DNA from: 630D-37 sp037478835
GTDB taxonomy: Bacteria > Chloroflexota > Anaerolineae > Anaerolineales > Villigracilaceae
Direction: 5' to 3'
Assembly: GCA_037478835.1 (NCBI GenBank)
Contig: JBBFLV010000001.1
Location: 124,001 to 188,000, forward strand
DNA: 64,000 nt
The position numbers were made by a program, and so were the translations under genes. Positions 1-7,631 of this stretch are shown piece after piece. Every line of letters starts with the position of its first letter. The stretch's first letter is position 1. The notes beneath the pieces are model-generated. The model had not been told where the DNA came from, searched no databases, and saw only the letters and a program-made list of their open reading frames with translations.

Positions 1-906
1 CAGCTTGACTTGTACCAACAAGGAAACCAGCGCCTGACTGGTCTGATCATGCAGTTCCCGCGCGATGCGTTTGCGCTCATCTTCCTGTGCCCGAATCACG
101 CGCTCTACGAGTTCGGTCTTGAGCCGTTCGCGCTCTGCTCGTTCTTGCGCGGCAAGCGCCAGGCCTCGCACCATTTCGTTGAACGACTCGGTCAATTCAC
201 CGATTTCGTCATCCGCCCATTTCGGAACATACTGGTTGAAATCTCCTTTGCCAACGGCGCGGGCTGCCTGCGAAAGCTGCAAGATGGGGCGCGTTAATAC
301 CCAGGTCAGGAAAATGGCCGCCAGCACCCCCACACTGGAAACAAGCAGGGTGGAGAGGAGCAACTGGGAGGTCACAATGCCAACCGTGCGTTGGACTACA
401 AGGTCGGTGAAACCGATTCGCAAAGTCCCTGCCCGCCCGTCGAAAATGGGCACGGCCACGTCCAGGATGGGGCCTTCGTTGGTTGCCAACCTCTCCGTAC
501 GGTAGCGCATGCCTCGTTCGACAAAGTTGGCAGAAATCAGCTGCAGGGGAAATCCATCACCAAAAGTGTGTGCCAGTAATTTTCCATTCCGATCCAAAAT
601 AAAAATATAGCGAATGTCCGGGTGGTTCTTTTGCGTATCGCTGATTAACTGATAAATCACATACCGATTGTTTACCAAAATCGGATCGGTCGAACGACTG
701 GCAAGGTCCTCGGCCACCGAGATCGCCTTGCTCTCCAGTTCAGCCATGGTAGCGGCGGTGAGCGATTGGCGTACTACCCAGGTTGTGCCGAGCCCGAGCA
801 TCAAGACCAGGCCTAAGACAATCCCCATAATTTTGGAACGCACGCTGACAGATCCTGCAATCTGCCAAAAACGTGCCCCCAAACGGCGAACGACTTTTGC
901 CAGCAT
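1..906 (-). CDS. Sensor histidine kinase, HAMP plus HisKA_3 type, 3' end outside window
   Basis: The reading frame stays open for 302 codons to the window edge, so the ATP-binding domain lies outside. Seen by translation: a first membrane helix around residues 20-42, an extracytoplasmic sensing region of about 120 residues, a second helix near 170-195, a HAMP linker, then a dimerisation helix with the motif ERKRIARELHDQ, where His is the phospho-acceptor typical of NarX/DegS-like HisKA_3 kinases. The ATG directly follows the TAA of the upstream gene and has AGGAG six bases before it inside that gene, so the two are translated together. The upstream gene encodes a PhnD-like binding lipoprotein, which suggests (inference) that it delivers the ligand signal to this kinase. 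Confidence 0.85.
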   Translation of the reverse strand, partial: MLAKVVRRLGARFWQIAGSVSVRSKIMGIVLGLVLMLGLGTTWVVRQSLTAATMAELESKAISVAEDLASRSTDPILVNNRYVIYQLISDTQKNHPDIRYIFILDRNGKLLAHTFGDGFPLQLISANFVERGMRYRTERLATNEGPILDVAVPIFDGRAGTLRIGFTDLVVQRTVGIVTSQLLLSTLLVSSVGVLAAIFLTWVLTRPILQLSQAARAVGKGDFNQYVPKWADDEIGELTESFNEMVRGLALAAQERAERERLKTELVERVIRAQEDERKRIARELHDQTSQALVSLLVQVKL

Positions 907-1836
907 TTATGGCTCCTCAGGATAAGAGGTTAATCCCGATGATAGGTAGATTTGTCGTGCCGTTTCATAGGCATCATCATTCAGCAGAAGAAAGCGATCG
1001 ACCCCGATCGCATTCAACGCGACCCGACCTGTAGCATCCTCATGCATGTGGAGAAAAATCTCTTCCAATTCGGCCCGCAATTGGGGGCGGATATTCGGTC
1101 CGACGACCACCGGCGGAATGCCAAAAGGCGGGGAAACATAAATGACCCGTGTCTTCCGTGCGATATCCGGTTCGCGTTCGATCATGAACTCGTATACAAG
1201 ACTATCTACTGCCGCGCCATCGGCCAATTTGTTTGCCACGGCGCGAATCGAGGCCTCATGACTGTAGGTAAAAAATGTTTGCTCGAAGAAAGTCTCAGCG
1301 TCATAGCCCATTTTCTTGAGCGTATAGATCGGATACAGGCGGCCACTCAGGGAGAGCGGATCGGTGAAGGCGAAAGTTTTCCCGCGCAAATCTTCAAGGG
1401 TTGTAGCGGAGCTATCAAAAGGAACGATCAACAAAGAGTGATAGACGGTCTTTCCCTTGACTTCAGGCGCCACCAGGAGTTGCATTTCAAAATCGCGCGC
1501 GCCGGCAATATACGCACCGGTGCAGATAAACGCCAGATCCACTTCGCCGGCACGCAGCAGGTCATTGACCTCGGCATAATTCGCCCCCGTCACCAGTTCA
1601 ATGGGGCGTCCAAGGCGAGATTCAATGTAGGTGAGCAGGGAAGCATAACTCTCTACCGTCCCCTGTGGTGAAATGACCGCCGCCACTGCAACGCGCAAGG
1701 GCGCAGCCGCATTGCTTGACGGCGTGGGAATCGGCTGAAGAGCGGTCAAGTCTATCACTTTTTGCGATGGTTCGTTGGCCGAAGTGCACGCAACCAGAAG
1801 CCAGGTAAAGAGAAAGATCAACAGAGTTCCTCTCAT
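907..1836 (-). CDS. PhnD-like phosphate/phosphonate substrate-binding lipoprotein
   Basis: The 309-residue protein starts with a lipoprotein signal peptide with lipobox LVAC (Cys17) and continues as a type 2 periplasmic-binding fold of the PhnD family; visible features are the LRVAVAAVISPQG start, YIESRLGRPIELVTGANYAEV, and GEVDLAFICTGAYI. Such proteins bind phosphonate, phosphite or phosphate for ABC importers or act as sensors. No ABC permease or ATPase lies on the visible side; the next gene in the operon is a membrane sensor kinase, so a sensing role is more likely than transport (inference). SD-like GGAAA precedes the ATG. A sigma-70-like promoter is visible upstream. Confidence 0.8.
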   Translation of the reverse strand: MRGTLLIFLFTWLLVACTSANEPSQKVIDLTALQPIPTPSSNAAAPLRVAVAAVISPQGTVESYASLLTYIESRLGRPIELVTGANYAEVNDLLRAGEVDLAFICTGAYIAGARDFEMQLLVAPEVKGKTVYHSLLIVPFDSSATTLEDLRGKTFAFTDPLSLSGRLYPIYTLKKMGYDAETFFEQTFFTYSHEASIRAVANKLADGAAVDSLVYEFMIEREPDIARKTRVIYVSPPFGIPPVVVGPNIRPQLRAELEEIFLHMHEDATGRVALNAIGVDRFLLLNDDAYETARQIYLSSGLTSYPEEP

Positions 1837-2186
1837 CGTAAACTTTCCTTTGTGTATGTTGTATATCTACATAGAAGTATATAGTGAGTTGGCATGGATT
1901 GCAAAGCGACAAACATCACTTTTGTCATATGAGTCTGATGGGAGCGGCTTTGACGCTCCCATTCCCAGCCCTTCCCGGGAAATACTTGCATTTCGGCGAT
2001 CCCATCCTTTTGCCGGATTCTGAGATTTCCTCTGTAAGGGTACAGGTATAATTATGCGCATCCGAGGTCGGACTCCGGCGGTGATCCTGTGGAGCGTTGA
2101 TATGGAAGCCTTGCCGGCCGAGATTCAAAGCCTTTCAGGCCTGTTAACTTGTATCATTTCCCCAAACCCTCTTTCAGGAGCCTCCC
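1837..2186. other. Divergent intergenic region with inverted repeat
   Basis: This 350-bp gap separates divergent genes. It holds the minus-strand promoter described separately, a perfect inverted repeat GGGAGCG / CGCTCCC (1940-1946 and 1954-1960) upstream of that promoter which could be an operator, and a TATAAT box at 2047-2052 on the plus strand that may drive the R2lox gene with a leader of about 130 bases. No clear -35 is seen for the latter. Short reading frames here have no recognisable content. Confidence 0.45.
1876..1904 (-). promoter_or_regulatory. Promoter for PhnD-like/kinase operon
   Basis: On the minus strand TTGCAA (1904-1899) is followed after 17 bases by TATACT (1881-1876). 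Predicted transcription start lies near 1869, leaving about 33 bases of leader before the ATG. Confidence 0.55.
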
Positions 2187-3083
2187 ATGAAACACTCTTC
2201 CTTTGTCACCACCACCCGTGGCTTGAATCGCGATCTGCCGCCCATGCGTCTCTATGAGCGCGCCAAGAAGCTCGGCGTTTGGAATCCTTCCGAGATCGAA
2301 TTCTCGCGCGATCGGCAGGATTGGCAAACCCTGACGGACGAGGAAAAAGACCTGGTCTGGCGGTTGTTGGGAATGTTCGTTTCCGGTGAAGAGGCGGTGA
2401 CGCTTGACCTTCTGCCGTTGATCCACGTCATCGCCGCCGAAGGCCGCCTGGAAGAGGAAATGTATCTGACCACATTTCTCTTTGAAGAGGCCAAGCACAC
2501 CGATTTCTTTCGCCGTTTCCTGGACGAGGTGACCGGCACGGTGCCAGACCTGGAACGCTACCATGGCGAGAACTATCGTTATATCTTCTACGAAGCCCTG
2601 CCTGCGGCGATGCTGGCGTTGCGCGAAGATGCTTCTCCCAAGGCGCAGGTGCGAGCTTCCGTTACTTACAACATGATCGTCGAAGGAGTATTGGCCGAAA
2701 CCGGTTACCATGCTTTTTTGACCGCCCTGCAACGTCGCAATCTCCTGCCCGGTTTGTGTCAGGGGATTTCACTGCTCAAGCGGGATGAGTCGCGGCACAT
2801 CGCCTACGGCGTTTACCTGATCTCTCGCCTGCTTTCTGTGACCCCCGATCTGTGGGATGAGGTACAAGCCCAGATGAGCTATCTTTTGCCCTATGCAATC
2901 GGCGTGATTACCGATGCATTTGCCGCCTATGAGGTGGTGCCGTTCGGCCTGGTAGAGGACGACTTTGTGCAATTTGCGATTGCACAGTTTACCAAACGCT
3001 CCGAACGTCTGGAAAAAGCGCGCAGCTCCGGCCTGGAGGCGATCGATCGGCTGACCCATGCGGTGATTGACGAGGAGATGTAG
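2187..3083 (+). CDS. R2-like ligand-binding oxidase (R2lox)
   Basis: The 298-residue protein is a ferritin-like di-metal oxidase of the R2lox group (Mn/Fe heterodinuclear, related to ribonucleotide reductase R2 but not a radical generator). All six expected metal ligands are visible: Glu68, Glu101 and His104 (EEAKH), Glu166, Glu201 and His204 (DESRH). The pair forming the Val-Tyr ether cross-link in characterised R2lox is also present: Val71 (EEAV) and Tyr161 five residues before Glu166. The start has AGGAG eight bases upstream. No ribonucleotide reductase gene is nearby. The physiological substrate of this family is not settled; a two-electron oxidation of a bound long-chain ligand is the current view. 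Confidence 0.88.
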   Translation: MKHSSFVTTTRGLNRDLPPMRLYERAKKLGVWNPSEIEFSRDRQDWQTLTDEEKDLVWRLLGMFVSGEEAVTLDLLPLIHVIAAEGRLEEEMYLTTFLFEEAKHTDFFRRFLDEVTGTVPDLERYHGENYRYIFYEALPAAMLALREDASPKAQVRASVTYNMIVEGVLAETGYHAFLTALQRRNLLPGLCQGISLLKRDESRHIAYGVYLISRLLSVTPDLWDEVQAQMSYLLPYAIGVITDAFAAYEVVPFGLVEDDFVQFAIAQFTKRSERLEKARSSGLEAIDRLTHAVIDEEM

Positions 3084-3167
3084 CGATCTGGGATTCGGAG
3101 CCGGGGAAAGGAAGCCGGCAGCATCACCCGTTTTTCCGGCTTGTTCTCGTCCATCTTTGTGCGACCT

Positions 3168-3230
3168 ACCGTCCACCGTTCACCGTCTACGGTCCACCGT
3201 CCACCGTCCACGGTCTATCGTCCACCATTC
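3168..3230. repeat. 7-bp tandem repeat, locus 1 (nine copies)
   Basis: Nine contiguous heptamers of consensus ACCGTCC: ACCGTCC, ACCGTTC, ACCGTCT, ACGGTCC, ACCGTCC, ACCGTCC, ACGGTCT, ATCGTCC, ACCATTC. The array fills most of the gap between R2lox and the hydrolase and ends just before a TATAAT promoter box. The same heptamer recurs at three other gene borders in the window. Confidence 0.85.
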
Positions 3231-3242
3231 CCCTCAAACGTG

Positions 3243-3248
3243 TATAAT
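3243..3248 (+). promoter_or_regulatory. -10 box, leaderless start of alpha/beta hydrolase
   Basis: TATAAT sits seven bases before the ATG at 3256 and no Shine-Dalgarno is present, so transcription should begin at or next to the start codon. No clear -35 is seen; the region upstream is the heptamer array. Confidence 0.55.
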
Positions 3249-3255
3249 TCGATCC

Positions 3256-4128
3256 ATGCTCCGTTACCGTGGTGAAGACCTGGAACTGACTGCGCAGGAG
3301 CGCGCGGCGATCGGGGGCAGTTACGTTCGTCTTTCGGAAGGTGTGACCCATTATGAGCTGGGCGGCCCAGAAGAGGCACCGGCCGTGGTGCTGGTGCATG
3401 GTTTTTCCGTGCCACTTTTCATCTGGGACCCGACCTTCCAGGCGCTGACCGCCGCCGGGCTGCGCGTGTTGCGCTATGACCTGTTCGGGCGCGGCCTTTC
3501 GGATCGGCCGCCTGGGCGCTACGATCTGGAGCGCTTCGTGCGCCAGCTGGATGAGCTCCTACAGGCGCTGGGGCTCGCTCGCGTGGCACTCATCGGGCTT
3601 TCGATGGGTGGGCCGATCGTGGCCGGCTTCACGGCGCGCTTTCCCCATCGCGTCAGCCGCCTGGTGTTGATCGATGTGGCCGGGGTGCGCGCCTTGCGCC
3701 TGCCGCTCTATTTGCGGTTGGGGTTGCTGCCGGGCGTGGGCGAACTGGCGCTGGCCTTGAGCGGCGGGGAACGCCTGGTGCGCGGCGCGGCCGCTGACTT
3801 TTTCGATCCGCAGTTGGTCCAGGCCTTTCAGGAACGCTACCGTCAACAGATGCGCTATCGCGGTTTCCTGCGGGCGTTGCTTTCTACGCTGCGCAGCGGA
3901 ATGCTGGGGGATTTCAGCGACCTCTATCGACAAGTCGGTGCGCTCCAACTGCCGGTGCTCATTCTTTGGGGGCGAGAGGATACTACGGTGCCGTATGATC
4001 ACGCCACAGCACTACAACAGCTGATCCCCCAGGCGCGCCTGGTGACGGTGGAAAATTGCGGCCATATTCCGCATTACGAAAAACCACACGAGGTCAATCC
4101 TGTTCTGATCGAGTTTTTGCGTCCATAA
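3256..4128 (+). CDS. Alpha/beta hydrolase
   Basis: The 290-residue protein has the alpha/beta hydrolase fold: oxyanion motif LVHGFSVP, nucleophile elbow GLSMGG (Ser), acid residue in WGREDTTVP, and catalytic His in NCGHIPHYEKP. The family covers esterases, lipases, epoxide hydrolases and dehalogenases; the sequence does not identify a substrate. An open frame extends 63 codons further upstream but encodes the intergenic heptamer repeat, so the ATG right after the TATAAT box was chosen; this start would be leaderless. The DUF1361 gene begins ten bases after the stop, so the two are probably cotranscribed. Confidence 0.85.
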   Translation: MLRYRGEDLELTAQERAAIGGSYVRLSEGVTHYELGGPEEAPAVVLVHGFSVPLFIWDPTFQALTAAGLRVLRYDLFGRGLSDRPPGRYDLERFVRQLDELLQALGLARVALIGLSMGGPIVAGFTARFPHRVSRLVLIDVAGVRALRLPLYLRLGLLPGVGELALALSGGERLVRGAAADFFDPQLVQAFQERYRQQMRYRGFLRALLSTLRSGMLGDFSDLYRQVGALQLPVLILWGREDTTVPYDHATALQQLIPQARLVTVENCGHIPHYEKPHEVNPVLIEFLRP

Positions 4129-4138
4129 AGAGGTCAAA

Positions 4139-4843
4139 ATGCTCCGTTTGTTTGCCCGTCATAAGTACAAGATCGGAGTCTTTCTGCTTTTGCTGATGGC
4201 ATCGGTGATTGACGTAGCGCTCGTCGTGACCCGCGTGCTGTATACCGATACGCGCCGGCATGTTTCGCTGATCTGGAACCTCTTCCTGGCCTGGATTCCC
4301 TTCTTGCTGGCTTACATCGCCTATGTCTTTTCCTGGCGGCGCTGGATGGTGTACTTGATCGTGCCGGCCTTTTTGTTTTTGTGGCTGCTCTTCTTCCCGA
4401 ACGCTCCGTATATCCTCACCGATCTCCAGGACCTGGCTCACAGTCCCTTTGAAGTGGCGATCTGGTACGATGTGATCATTCTGAACTGGTTTTCCTGGAC
4501 CGGAGCGTTGCTCGGAGTGGTTTCGCTCTATCTCATGCAAGAGATCGTGCTCCGGAATTTTGGCCGCTTGGCCGGCTGGCTGTTTGTCCTGGCCGTTTCC
4601 CTCTCGACCGGCTTAGGCATTTACCTGGGGCGCTTCATCCGCCTGAACTCATGGGACCTTTTCCAGGCGCCGCACGAAGTCGTGGAGGCCATTTGGGGCT
4701 GGCTGGCCGATCCGAGCTTGCGCTCGGTGGGCTTTGTCGGTCTCTACACACTGTTCTTTATTTTCATCTACCTGACCCTCTACGCCTTTGGGCATATTTT
4801 GCAGGAGGGTCAGAAGGTCATCGAAAGGAAAGAAAAAGCATGA
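4139..4843 (+). CDS. DUF1361 integral membrane protein
   Basis: The 234-residue protein has about six or seven hydrophobic helices and the two motifs typical of DUF1361: FPNAPYILTDLQDL and GRFIRLNSWD. The family's function is unknown. SD-like AGAGGTC precedes the ATG. The stop overlaps the next start (ATGA), so it is translationally coupled to the YqeB-like gene; whether this reflects shared function is not clear. Confidence 0.8.
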   Translation: MLRLFARHKYKIGVFLLLLMASVIDVALVVTRVLYTDTRRHVSLIWNLFLAWIPFLLAYIAYVFSWRRWMVYLIVPAFLFLWLLFFPNAPYILTDLQDLAHSPFEVAIWYDVIILNWFSWTGALLGVVSLYLMQEIVLRNFGRLAGWLFVLAVSLSTGLGIYLGRFIRLNSWDLFQAPHEVVEAIWGWLADPSLRSVGFVGLYTLFFIFIYLTLYAFGHILQEGQKVIERKEKA

Positions 4844-5661
4844 CGGCCCTGATCCTGATCCGGGGTGGGGGCGATCTGGCCAGCGGGGTGGCCTATCGCC
4901 TGCATCGCGCCGGGCTGAATGTGGTGATCACCGAACTGCCCCAGCCCCTGGCCGTGCGGCGCATGGTTTCCTTCGCCGAGGCGATCTATGCCGGCCAGAT
5001 CACGGTCGAAGGGATCACGGCACGACGGGTGGAGGACCCTACCGACCGCTTGCGCATTATGCAAATCCTGGCGAAACGCTATATTCCCGTCCTGATCGAT
5101 CCGACGGCACGGGAAGCCGTGCAACTGTTTCCGCTGGCGATCGTGGATGCGCGCATGACCAAGCAGCCCCCGGAGCCGCTACCCCATCGTGCCGCTCTCT
5201 ATATCGGCCTGGGGCCCGGCTTCGTGGCCGGCGAAAATTGCGATGCGGTCATCGAGACCAACCGCGGCCACACGCTGGGGCGCGTCTACTGGCAGGGTGC
5301 GCCGCAAGGAGATACCCGTCTGCCGGAGGGGGACCCGCGGCGGGTGTTGCGGGCGCCGGCGGAAGGCGTTTTCCGGGCCGCACGCCAGATCGGCGATCAT
5401 TGCGAGGAGGGCGAGATCGTGGCCTGGGTGGAAGATGCCCAGGGCGAAAGCCACCCGATCCGCAGTCCGTTCCCCGGCGTGGTGCGTGGCCTGCTCCATC
5501 CGGGGCTCAAGGTCACGGCCGGGCTGAAGGTGGGCGATATCGATCCGCGCGATGATCCGCGTTATTGCACGCTGATCTCGGATAAAGCGCTGGCCATCGG
5601 CGGTGGCGTGCTGGAAGCGCTTTTGACCCGGCCGGAAGTGCGTGCCCGGTTATGGACCTGA
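4840..5661 (+). CDS. yqeB: YqeB/EF2563-type molybdenum hydroxylase maturation protein
   Basis: The 273-residue protein begins with ILIRGGGDLASGVAYRLHRAG, the Rossmann-like motif of the YqeB family that accompanies selenium-dependent molybdenum hydroxylases. Further family-like stretches are VLIDPTA, GLGPGFVAGENCDAVIETNRGHTLGRVYW, and a C-terminal barrel-like region with SPFPGVVRGLLHPGLKVTAGLKVGDIDPR. The biochemical activity of the family is not established; it is thought to act in cofactor maturation. It overlaps the preceding gene by four bases and lies upstream of YqeC-MocA and MocA genes, forming a coherent maturation cluster. No molybdenum hydroxylase structural gene and no selD/selA are in the window, so the selenium link is by family association only. 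Confidence 0.82.
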   Translation: MTALILIRGGGDLASGVAYRLHRAGLNVVITELPQPLAVRRMVSFAEAIYAGQITVEGITARRVEDPTDRLRIMQILAKRYIPVLIDPTAREAVQLFPLAIVDARMTKQPPEPLPHRAALYIGLGPGFVAGENCDAVIETNRGHTLGRVYWQGAPQGDTRLPEGDPRRVLRAPAEGVFRAARQIGDHCEEGEIVAWVEDAQGESHPIRSPFPGVVRGLLHPGLKVTAGLKVGDIDPRDDPRYCTLISDKALAIGGGVLEALLTRPEVRARLWT

Positions 5662-5692
5662 GCGGTTGCGCCGGGGTGCAGGAGGAGCAAAG

Positions 5693-7000
5693 ATGAAATT
5701 GCGCCAGGCGCTGCGGCTTTCGGAAGCTCCTTGTGTGGCGCTGGTCGGCGCAGGAGGGAAGAGCACGGCGCTTTTTCAGCTGGCGCGGCAGTTTCCGCCG
5801 CCGGTGCTTTTGAGCGCCACCACCCACCTGGCCGCGGAGCAAGTCGCCTTGGCCGATCGACACGTCATCCTGCCTCGGCCAGGACCTTTGCCCTGGGATG
5901 GCGTGGTCCTCGTCACGGGTCCCGCCACCGAGCCGCCGGAGAAGCTGCGCGGGGTGGATTCGGCCACTTTGGGGCACCTACGCTCCGAGGCGCAGCAGCG
6001 CCGAGTCCCTTTTCTCTTAGAATGTGATGGCAGTCGGTGCAAGCCCCTCAAGGCTCCCGCCCAGCACGAGCCGCCGATCCCGGAGTTTGTCGAGGGGGTG
6101 GTGATGGTGGTGGGGCTGGGCGGGCTGGGAAAGCCGCTCGATGAAGCCTGGGTGCATCGCGCCGAACGCTTTGCTCACCTGAGCGGGTTGCAGATGGGTG
6201 AGCGCATTACGCCTGAGGCGCTGGCGCGCCTGCTGAACCATCCCCAGGGAGGGCTGAAGAACATCCCGCCCGCCGCTCGACGGGTGGTTTTGCTCAATCA
6301 GGCCGATGATGCCGAGTCGCAAGCGCTCGGAGCGCGGCTGGCGGAGGCACTTTTGCCCGTTTGGGATGCGGTGTTGGTGGCCTCTTTGGCGCGGGAGGAG
6401 GTCTTTGCCGTCCACGAACGGGTGGCGGGGATCGTGCTGGCGGCGGGGGCGGCGCGGCGTTTTGGCGCGCCCAAACAGGTGATGGAATGGGAAGGGAAGC
6501 CGCTGGTGCGCCATGTGGCCGAGTGCGCTCTCGAAGCCGGGTTGCGCCCCGTGATCGTGGTCACCGGAAGCGCACACGGACGGGTGGAGGCGGCGCTGCA
6601 GAACCTGAACGTAAGCCTGCGCTTCAACGCAGAGTGGGAGAGCGGGCAGGCATCCTCGGTGCGCGCCGGCATCCAGGCGCTGCGTGATCTCGATCCAGGG
6701 AGTGGGGCGGCCATCTTCCTGCTGGCCGATCAGCCCGGCGTGACGCCCCAGGTCATCCGGGCGTTGATCGAGCGCCATGCCGCCGGCTTGCCGCCGATCG
6801 TGGCGCCGCTGGTACAGGGTCAACGGGCGAACCCGGTGCTGTTCGATCGGGTGACGTTTGACGATCTGCTCCGCTTGGAAGGGGATCGCGGCGGACGGGC
6901 ACTCTTTGCGCGCTATCCGGTCGCCTATCTTCCCTGGCATGACGAGGGATTGCTCCTGGATATCGATATGCCGGAGGACCTTGAGCGATGGAGGCGATGA
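5693..7000 (+). CDS. yqeC: YqeC-MocA fusion, molybdenum cofactor maturation
   Basis: The 435-residue protein joins two domains usually encoded separately. Residues 1-240 match YqeC, with the P-loop-like GAGGKST near 19-25, LLSATTHLA and LLECDGSR. From about residue 243 a MobA/MocA-type nucleotidyltransferase begins with VAGIVLAAGAARRFGAPKQ and continues through LLADQPGVTP and ILDIDMPEDL-like DIDMPEDLERW. MocA enzymes transfer CMP to molybdopterin for xanthine dehydrogenase-like hydroxylases; YqeC is of unknown activity. The ATG has AGGAGG at a proper distance. It lies 31 bases after yqeB and overlaps the second MocA gene by 13 bases. Confidence 0.82.
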   Translation: MKLRQALRLSEAPCVALVGAGGKSTALFQLARQFPPPVLLSATTHLAAEQVALADRHVILPRPGPLPWDGVVLVTGPATEPPEKLRGVDSATLGHLRSEAQQRRVPFLLECDGSRCKPLKAPAQHEPPIPEFVEGVVMVVGLGGLGKPLDEAWVHRAERFAHLSGLQMGERITPEALARLLNHPQGGLKNIPPAARRVVLLNQADDAESQALGARLAEALLPVWDAVLVASLAREEVFAVHERVAGIVLAAGAARRFGAPKQVMEWEGKPLVRHVAECALEAGLRPVIVVTGSAHGRVEAALQNLNVSLRFNAEWESGQASSVRAGIQALRDLDPGSGAAIFLLADQPGVTPQVIRALIERHAAGLPPIVAPLVQGQRANPVLFDRVTFDDLLRLEGDRGGRALFARYPVAYLPWHDEGLLLDIDMPEDLERWRR

Positions 7001-7596
7001 AGGGAATTGCCGCGCTGGTGTTGGCGGCCGGGCTTTCGCGGCGCATGGGTCGGCCCAAGATGCTCCTGCCGTGGGGCGAAAGGACGGTGCTTGGCCAGGT
7101 GCTCTTCACGCTTCAGGAAGCCGGCGTGTCGCACCGGCTGGTGGTCAGCGGCGCCGAGCGCGAGGCGATCGAGGCAATTGCCCGTGGCGCAGGAGCCGAG
7201 TGCTTGTATAATCCCCAATACGCCGAAGGCGAGATGCTCTCCTCGATCCAAATCGGGCTGCGTGAGCTGGAGCGGCGAGAGGAGATCGAAGCGGCGCTGA
7301 TCTGCCTGGGCGATCAGCCGCAGATCGAGGTCCAGGTGGTGCGGCGGTTGCTCGAGGTATGGAGCGAGAGCCGGGCGCCCCTGATCGTGCCCAGCTACGG
7401 CGGGCGGCGCGGTCATCCCTGGCTGGTGGCACGCGCGCTTTGGCCGGAGTTGCTCCGTCTCTCTCCCCCGGCCACGGCCAGGGATTTCCTGCAGGCCCAG
7501 GCGGCGCAGATCACGTATGTGTTGGTGGAGACGGCCTCGATCCTGCAGGACCTGGATACGCCGCAAGAATACGAGCGCTTTCGGCCGCATTCTTGA
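6988..7596 (+). CDS. MocA-like nucleotidyltransferase
   Basis: The 202-residue single-domain protein begins with IAALVLAAGLSRRMGRPKMLLPWG, the nucleotide-binding motif of MobA/MocA/YgfJ transferases, and has CLGDQPQI, the Mg-binding GDQP motif, GGRRGHPWLV and DLDTPQEYERF. It probably makes molybdopterin cytosine dinucleotide or an analogous dinucleotide cofactor (inference from the cluster). It is a diverged second copy of the C-terminal domain of the preceding fusion protein. The first ATG was chosen because GGAGG lies ten bases upstream; an ATG three codons later is the alternative. Confidence 0.82.
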   Translation: MEAMKGIAALVLAAGLSRRMGRPKMLLPWGERTVLGQVLFTLQEAGVSHRLVVSGAEREAIEAIARGAGAECLYNPQYAEGEMLSSIQIGLRELERREEIEAALICLGDQPQIEVQVVRRLLEVWSESRAPLIVPSYGGRRGHPWLVARALWPELLRLSPPATARDFLQAQAAQITYVLVETASILQDLDTPQEYERFRPHS

Positions 7597-7631
7597 TCTC
7601 GGCGGGTATTTCCCAAAACATGGAGAATGGG

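Noticed and set aside
2054..2257. Short frame starting just after TATAAT at 2047
   Set aside because: The ATG lies only one base after the -10 box, before any plausible transcription start, and the frame runs into the R2lox gene.
3067..3255. N-terminal extension of the alpha/beta hydrolase
   Set aside because: It translates the heptamer repeat array and lies upstream of the TATAAT box that defines the start.
4840..5661. In-frame TGA selenocysteine in the selenium-linked YqeB gene
   Set aside because: The reading frame has no internal stop and the family length is normal.
6017..6940. Long minus-strand frame opposite yqeC-mocA
   Set aside because: His/Arg/Gln-rich composition typical of an antisense shadow of a GC-rich gene.
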